Positions 59,798 through 64,000 of a stretch of DNA of 64,000 bases are shown in pieces (the first letter of the stretch is position 1; each line of letters opens with the position of its first letter). The stretch covers positions 1-64,000 of the forward strand of contig CAZGWD010000006.1 of NCBI GenBank assembly GCA_964529415.1. Reading direction: 5' to 3'. The notes below the pieces were generated by a model. The model was not told where the DNA came from, searched no databases, and saw only the letters and a program-made list of their open reading frames with translations. The translations under genes were made by a program, and so were the position numbers. This DNA comes from CAYMPH01 sp964529415. Its GTDB lineage: Bacteria > Spirochaetota > UBA4802 > UBA5550.

Positions 59798-60205
59798 AAC
59801 TTTTTTTCCGGCAACATTTTTTGACAATTTTATTTTCAGTATTATAAAACTTTCCCTGCATACTGTCAAGCTTTTCAATAAAATCCAAAATATCATGATT
59901 ATAAGTAGTTCAGATTCCTTCTATTTCATCTCGGCTCAGCTCGATGAGCGGTGTTACTTATTCCAATCGACCCCTGAGCGGAGTTGAAGGGCTCATTTCG
60001 AGCTGAATTTATCGTTTGTCGAGCGTAGTCGATGCAAAGAATAATAAAAAAATCAAATTTATTAAATAACTGAAATGATACAATAAATAAGCATTTATAA
60101 TCTATTTTTTCAAGATAAATTTGACTGAAATGTCATATTTTTATTGACAATGGAGTTATTAATTTAAGAAATCATTGATATATATCAAAATACAAGGAGA
60201 ATTTC
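59798..60205. other. Intergenic region with short widespread repeat motifs
   Basis: The stretch between the MNT gene and acyl-CoA dehydrogenase is non-coding. It contains CCCCTGAGCGGAGTTGAAGG (59971-59990), GTCGAGCGTAGTCGATG (60018-60034) and GCTCAGCTCGATGAGCGG (59934-59951), G+C-richer than their surroundings. Such GAGCGGAGTYGAAGG-like short repeats are scattered in many bacterial genomes. AAGGAGAATTTC before 60206 is the ribosome binding site of the next gene. Confidence 0.55.
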
Positions 60206-61357
60206 ATGAACTTTAAATTTACCGAAGAACAGCAGATGCTTAAAGATATGTGTGCAAAATTTGCAGACAATGTACTTGCTCCGAAAGCCGCGGAGTATGA
60301 TAAATCGCATGAATTCCCGATGGAACATGTCAAGAAAATGGCTGAAATGGGATTGATGGGAGTTGTTTATCCTCCAGAATATAACGGATCCGGAATGGAT
60401 TATGTAAGTTATGCAATAGCAGTTGAGGAGATGTCAAGAGGATGCGCTTCAACAGGAGTAATATTATCAGCCCATAATTCTTTATGTACATCCCCTCTAT
60501 ATTATTTCGGTACAGAGGCTCAGAGGCAGAAATTTGTTTCAAAACTTGCTTCAGGAGAGCATATCGGTTGTTTCGGAATTACTGAACCAAGTGCAGGATC
60601 TGATGCTGCAGGAACCACAACAACAGCAGAGCTTAAAAACGGAAAGTGGATATTAAACGGAACTAAAAACTTTATAACAAACGGCGGTGTTGCAGATACA
60701 GCAGTTGTTTCAGCAGTTACTGATAAATCCCAGGGAGCCAAGGGGCTTTCAATGTTCATCATATCAAAGGGCACTCCTGGTTTTTCTGTTGGTAAAACAG
60801 AAGAGAAGCTTGGTATATGCGCATCTTCAACTACAGAACTTGTTTTTGACAATTGCGAAATACCGGAGGAAAATCTTCTCGGTGAAAAAGGCCAGGGTTT
60901 TAAAATTGCAATGCATACTCTTGACGGCGGCCGCGTTGGAATTGCAGCTCAGGCTCTGGGTATAGCAAGAGCAGCAATGGATGCAGCAGTAAAATATTCA
61001 AAAGACAGAGTGCAGTTTAAAAAGCCTATTTCAAGTTTCCAGGCTATACAATGGATGATTGCTGACATGGCAACAGAAATTGAAGCAGCAAGACTTCTTA
61101 TTTATCAGGCAGCAACAATGCTCGATACAGGCGAAAGACAGAAATATTCTAAATACTGCGCAATGGCTAAACTTTATGCTTCTGAAATGTCCCACAGGGT
61201 AACCCATAAGGCGCTTCAGATATTCGGCGGATACGGATATGTTAAAGAATATCCAATGGAAAGATACTACAGAGATTCAAGAATAACTGAAATTTACGAG
61301 GGAACCTCTGAAATTCAGAGACTCGTTATTGCTTCAAATGTTATAGCTGAATATTAA
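60206..61357 (+). CDS. Acyl-CoA dehydrogenase
   Basis: A 383-residue acyl-CoA dehydrogenase with all family blocks: the FAD-region GCFGITEPSAGSDAAGTTTT (from about residue 122), the ILNGTKNFITNGG block, and the C-terminal ITEIYEGTSEIQRLVIA with the catalytic Glu (in YEGTSE). The length is typical. It oxidises acyl-CoA to enoyl-CoA with an electron-transfer flavoprotein as acceptor, fitting the crotonase and dehydrogenases elsewhere in the window. It is monocistronic, with a terminator directly after. AAGGAG precedes the ATG. Confidence 0.95.
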   Translation: MNFKFTEEQQMLKDMCAKFADNVLAPKAAEYDKSHEFPMEHVKKMAEMGLMGVVYPPEYNGSGMDYVSYAIAVEEMSRGCASTGVILSAHNSLCTSPLYYFGTEAQRQKFVSKLASGEHIGCFGITEPSAGSDAAGTTTTAELKNGKWILNGTKNFITNGGVADTAVVSAVTDKSQGAKGLSMFIISKGTPGFSVGKTEEKLGICASSTTELVFDNCEIPEENLLGEKGQGFKIAMHTLDGGRVGIAAQALGIARAAMDAAVKYSKDRVQFKKPISSFQAIQWMIADMATEIEAARLLIYQAATMLDTGERQKYSKYCAMAKLYASEMSHRVTHKALQIFGGYGYVKEYPMERYYRDSRITEIYEGTSEIQRLVIASNVIAEY

Positions 61358-61370
61358 AAGAATATATCAC

Positions 61371-61410
61371 CTGTCATGCCAGAAATGGCATGACAGAATT
61401 TTTGTTTTTT
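61371..61410 (+). terminator. Rho-independent terminator after the acyl-CoA dehydrogenase gene
   Basis: CTGTCATGCC (61371-61380) and GGCATGACAG (61387-61396) form a perfect 10-bp stem with a 6-base loop, followed by AATTTTTGTTTTTT. Confidence 0.92.
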
Positions 61411-61480
61411 GTGAATTCCCGCAATCCTGAAATAAAAAAAATACTTGCAATTAGATGATAATAAATATTATTTTAGGCTT

Positions 61481-62605
61481 ATGTATGAATCAAATTTTTT
61501 AGAAGAACTATCCCGCGGCTTCAGATCATTGCGTACTCCATCAGAGCAGGGAGCTTCAATGTCTGAGCTTATCCTTTTATTTGTCCTGTTAATTTTAATT
61601 GTTGTAATTGTAATGCTCTACATGAGGCTCAAAAAAGCTGATTCGGATGTCGGGAATGTTGAAAAGCACAGGCTGATGCTTGTTAATTCAATTAAAAAAC
61701 ATTTAACAGGAGTGCAGATTAAATTAATCGAGGATGTAGCAGATATTCTCAAACTTGAAAATCCGGAAAAATTATTCCATGACACTTTTTTCTTTGAACA
61801 TGCGATCGACAGGTTTATAAAGACTAAATTTGAAACCGGCGATATTGGCGAATCCATGGACCTCCTTTGTAGAAGTATAATTGAAACATATGAAAAAATT
61901 TATCATTTTTCGGAGATTACATCACCTTTAAGCAGTCTGATGGATCTTGAAATAAACAGGCTGATATATATCATATCCCATGATAACAGATTCTTTATAG
62001 GGAAGCTGATATCATCAACAAAGTTCTTTAAAATAAATATCCTTGGCGGAATAAATCACCTTGATTCGCTGTATCCATATTCGGAGATTTCATGCTATAT
62101 ATGGAGAGCCGGCGATGCTCATTATAATTTTAAATCATCAATTGAGGTCATTGATGGACGCCAGATTGAGATTACTATTCCTGATACCTTTAAACGGTTC
62201 GAAGACGAGCATCATCCGCTGATTGATGTAAATATAGAATGCTCAATTTTCATGCTGGAGAAGCAATCCCCTGAAAATCAGGATGAAACATCAAAACGAA
62301 TAAGCGGAGTTATTTTCAAGCTAAACGAAAGCGAATTAATTCTTAGATCCAGTGAAAAGCTTGAATTTTACAAAAGATATACAGTTTCATTTCAGTTGAA
62401 TGAGTATAATCTTGTTGTAGATGCCAATATTATCCGGGACAGAATTTTAAAGGATACTCTGGTTCATTATTACAATTTTAAAACCATTAATATGTCAGCT
62501 GAGTCTAAAAATATAATCAGGAAATTTATTGAAGAAGCTCATGTCCGAGGTGATAAACCGGCTGAGAAAGGCAAATACAGCAAGGGTATATCTGCAAAAA
62601 ACTGA
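61481..62605 (+). CDS. Membrane-anchored PilZ-like protein
   Basis: A 374-residue protein: a short N-terminal region, one membrane helix at about residues 28-48 (ELILLFVLLILIVVIVMLYM), and a large cytoplasmic part. In the C-terminal half, beta-rich stretches (ESELILRSSEKLEFYKRY and VSFQLNEYNLVVDANIIR) look like a PilZ domain, but the RxxxR motif is not clear, so c-di-GMP binding is uncertain. TTG at 61445 could start the frame; ATG at 61481, after TTAGG, is preferred. Its role may be in surface or motility control. Confidence 0.55.
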   Translation: MYESNFLEELSRGFRSLRTPSEQGASMSELILLFVLLILIVVIVMLYMRLKKADSDVGNVEKHRLMLVNSIKKHLTGVQIKLIEDVADILKLENPEKLFHDTFFFEHAIDRFIKTKFETGDIGESMDLLCRSIIETYEKIYHFSEITSPLSSLMDLEINRLIYIISHDNRFFIGKLISSTKFFKINILGGINHLDSLYPYSEISCYIWRAGDAHYNFKSSIEVIDGRQIEITIPDTFKRFEDEHHPLIDVNIECSIFMLEKQSPENQDETSKRISGVIFKLNESELILRSSEKLEFYKRYTVSFQLNEYNLVVDANIIRDRILKDTLVHYYNFKTINMSAESKNIIRKFIEEAHVRGDKPAEKGKYSKGISAKN

Positions 62606-62728
62606 AAAAAAATTAATCCTTCTAAAACGTTCACATGGAAATCTACTCGCAAAATTTTATTGATACTATCAAAATAAAGGCTGTATGAGAATCATTCATT
62701 TACTCAATCCACGTCAGAAAAAAAATTT

Positions 62729-63184
62729 ATGAAAATTTATGCAGATGCAGATTCCATGCCGAATGTAATCAAGGATATTCTATACAGGGCGTCTGACCGC
62801 ACAGGCATTCCACTTGTTCTGATTGCAAATCAGAATCTTAATATTCCCCAATCGGATAATATTTCAAATATTGTTGTTAATGCAGGGCCGGATGCTGCTG
62901 ATGACAGAATCGTTGAACTCGTTCAGCATGGTGATCTTGTGATTACTGCTGATATTCCTCTTGCAGACAGGGTGATCAGCAGTGGAGGCTGTGCCATTGA
63001 TCCAAGGGGTATTCTTTATTCTGCTGATAATATAAAGGAAAAACTGGCTGTTCGTGACCTTATGAATGAATTAAGAACCGAAGGGAGCGCATTTGGAGGT
63101 CCTGGTATTTTCAGGCAGAAAGACCGGCAGGCATTTGCCAATCAGCTTGATAAGTTTTTGAGTTTAATAAGCAAAAAATCATGA
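62729..63184 (+). CDS. YaiI/YqxD (UPF0178, DUF188) family protein
   Basis: A 151-residue protein with the DUF188 signature: MKIYADADSMPNVIKDIL at the start, LVLIANQNLNIP, VNAGPDAADDRIVELVQHGD and VITADIPLADRVISSGG. The PIN-like acidic residues (D6 and D8 region, DD at about 56) are kept, suggesting a nuclease-like fold; the family's function is not established. It is monocistronic and complete. Confidence 0.9.
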   Translation: MKIYADADSMPNVIKDILYRASDRTGIPLVLIANQNLNIPQSDNISNIVVNAGPDAADDRIVELVQHGDLVITADIPLADRVISSGGCAIDPRGILYSADNIKEKLAVRDLMNELRTEGSAFGGPGIFRQKDRQAFANQLDKFLSLISKKS

Positions 63185-63414
63185 TAGTCAGTATGTTAAA
63201 CAATACCTGTTTTTCCTTTATTCTCTATTTAGAATTTTAATTGCTTTTTTCCCATTCGCGTCATTTTCTGACGAACAGTAACCATTATTAAATAAAATTT
63301 ATAAGTATTAATGCGGTTTTTTTAAATTGATTTTATCAGCAGGTGAATAATCAATTCTCTATATTGCAAAAATATTTTTTAAAAAAAATCCGGATTTGCA
63401 GCAGGACGTTAATC

Positions 63415-64000
63415 ATGATTGTAAAAAAAACTGAAAATATAAAAAAGCGTATTGTTCTTGTTCACCCTCTCGGTTCCAACTGGCTCAAGGGTGGCCGGGA
63501 TGTTGTTGCTTCTGCAAACCGCATGATTCCCCATGGGATTCTATCAATAGCAGCTTGGCTTGAAAAAGAAGGCTGTGAGGTTTACATTCATGATTGTCTC
63601 GGACCGCATGCTTCACCGGATTTCCAGATTAATATAAATGAAATAATTAAATTCAATGCAGATATTATCGGCTTTTCAGCAACTACATCCTCGTTTCTTG
63701 ATGCAGCACACATGGCTGCAGAAATTAAAAAAGTCAATCCCGAAGTGATGACAGTATGCGGCGGGGTTCATTGCTCTGCTCTCGGTGCTTCATTATTAAA
63801 GGATTATCATAGCTTTGATTTCATTATAAAAGGTGAAGGCGAGATAACATTTGCTGAACTGGCCCGCGGAGGAAATCCGGTTGATATAAAGAGTCTTGTC
63901 TGGCGGAAAGGCCAGGAAGTTATTGAAAATGGTCCGCGCGCCATGATTCCTGATCTGGATATTCTTCCGTTCCCTGCATATGAAAAACTGAAGGGGTTTC
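63415..64000 (+). CDS. B12-binding-domain radical SAM protein, N-terminal part (runs off the window)
   Basis: The frame starts with ATG at 63415 (AGGA before it) and is open to the right edge. The first 195 residues are seen: IVLVHPLGSNWLKGGRDV, then IPHGILSIAAWLEKEGCEVY, the cobalamin-binding-type pattern with IIGFSATTSSFLDAA, TVCGGVHCSALGAS and FIIKGEGEITFAELARGG. These match the B12-binding domain of class B radical SAM enzymes, with the SAM cysteines expected beyond the window. The reaction (methylation, ring closure or lipid modification) cannot be told. Confidence 0.85.
   Translation, partial: MIVKKTENIKKRIVLVHPLGSNWLKGGRDVVASANRMIPHGILSIAAWLEKEGCEVYIHDCLGPHASPDFQININEIIKFNADIIGFSATTSSFLDAAHMAAEIKKVNPEVMTVCGGVHCSALGASLLKDYHSFDFIIKGEGEITFAELARGGNPVDIKSLVWRKGQEVIENGPRAMIPDLDILPFPAYEKLKGF

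Noticed and set aside
1..64000. CRISPR array or Cas genes
   Set aside because: No evenly spaced direct repeats of 20-40 bases and no Cas-like protein seen.

Overview
The window is a 64 kb stretch of an A+T-rich bacterial chromosome. It carries a diderm gene set: a TolC-type channel, beta-barrel proteins with signal peptides and several lipoproteins with lipoboxes. The block rplU-prp-rpmA-obg-proB, the family mix (Cache-SpoIIE phosphatase, PilZ proteins, lipoproteins, DUF362 ferredoxin protein) and the codon and base style suggest an uncultured spirochaete, possibly near Leptospirales. That assignment is inference: no rRNA gene is present. One tRNA gene (anticodon CAT) is seen. No CRISPR array and no intact insertion sequence or prophage was recognised.

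Layout. 1-720: an IS-like end, a G+C-poor GNAT gene and a large inverted repeat. 0.7-12.2 kb: lipid, CoA and redox genes (patatin, thioesterases, nitronate monooxygenase, enoyl-CoA hydratase, two FMN reductases, a rubredoxin-like protein, an alpha/beta hydrolase), with a TetR regulator whose promoter shares a 22-bp palindromic operator with the flavoprotein operon 2.4 kb away. 12.6-16.9 kb: a signalling cluster of PilZ, STAS/SiaC-like, orphan solute-binding protein and Cache-SpoIIE phosphatase. 17.0-21.6 kb: RecQ, a SnoaL-like protein, and a radical-SAM DNA repair pair with a palindrome over its promoter. 21.7-25.7 kb: tRNA, rplU, prp, rpmA, obg, proB, birA. 26-29.3 kb: lipoproteins, a cold shock protein and a DUF362 ferredoxin protein. 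29.9-35.3 kb: a small ORF, a tripartite MacA/MacB/TolC-like exporter and an RNA methyltransferase. 35.5-39.0 kb: two tandem membrane PAS-ATPase sensors. 40.0-44.5 kb: an ABC-2 exporter fused in one operon with ACP, ketosynthase and a Cys-less ketosynthase-like protein. 44.8-47.8 kb: facing it, a duplicated two-gene unit of a BtrH/C39-like thiol acyltransferase candidate and a 138-residue HTH-like partner. 47.9-64 kb: galE, an SDR, an unknown 634-residue protein, the AmgK/MurU cell-wall recycling pair, NnrDE, a HEPN/MNT pair, acyl-CoA dehydrogenase, a PilZ-like membrane protein, a YaiI protein and the start of a B12-binding radical SAM protein that runs off the right edge.

How the parts may work together. 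The best candidate for an undescribed system is 40.0-47.8 kb: a carrier protein with two ketosynthase-like subunits and an exporter, next to two copies of an enzyme whose founding relative (BtrH) moves acyl groups off a carrier protein. The STAS-like protein and the SpoIIE phosphatase, together with the RsbW-like ATPase sensors elsewhere in the window, have the parts of a partner-switching pathway. Three copies of a short element with C/G-tract inverted ends (6.3, 25.7 and 29.5 kb) look like a lineage-specific non-autonomous repeat.
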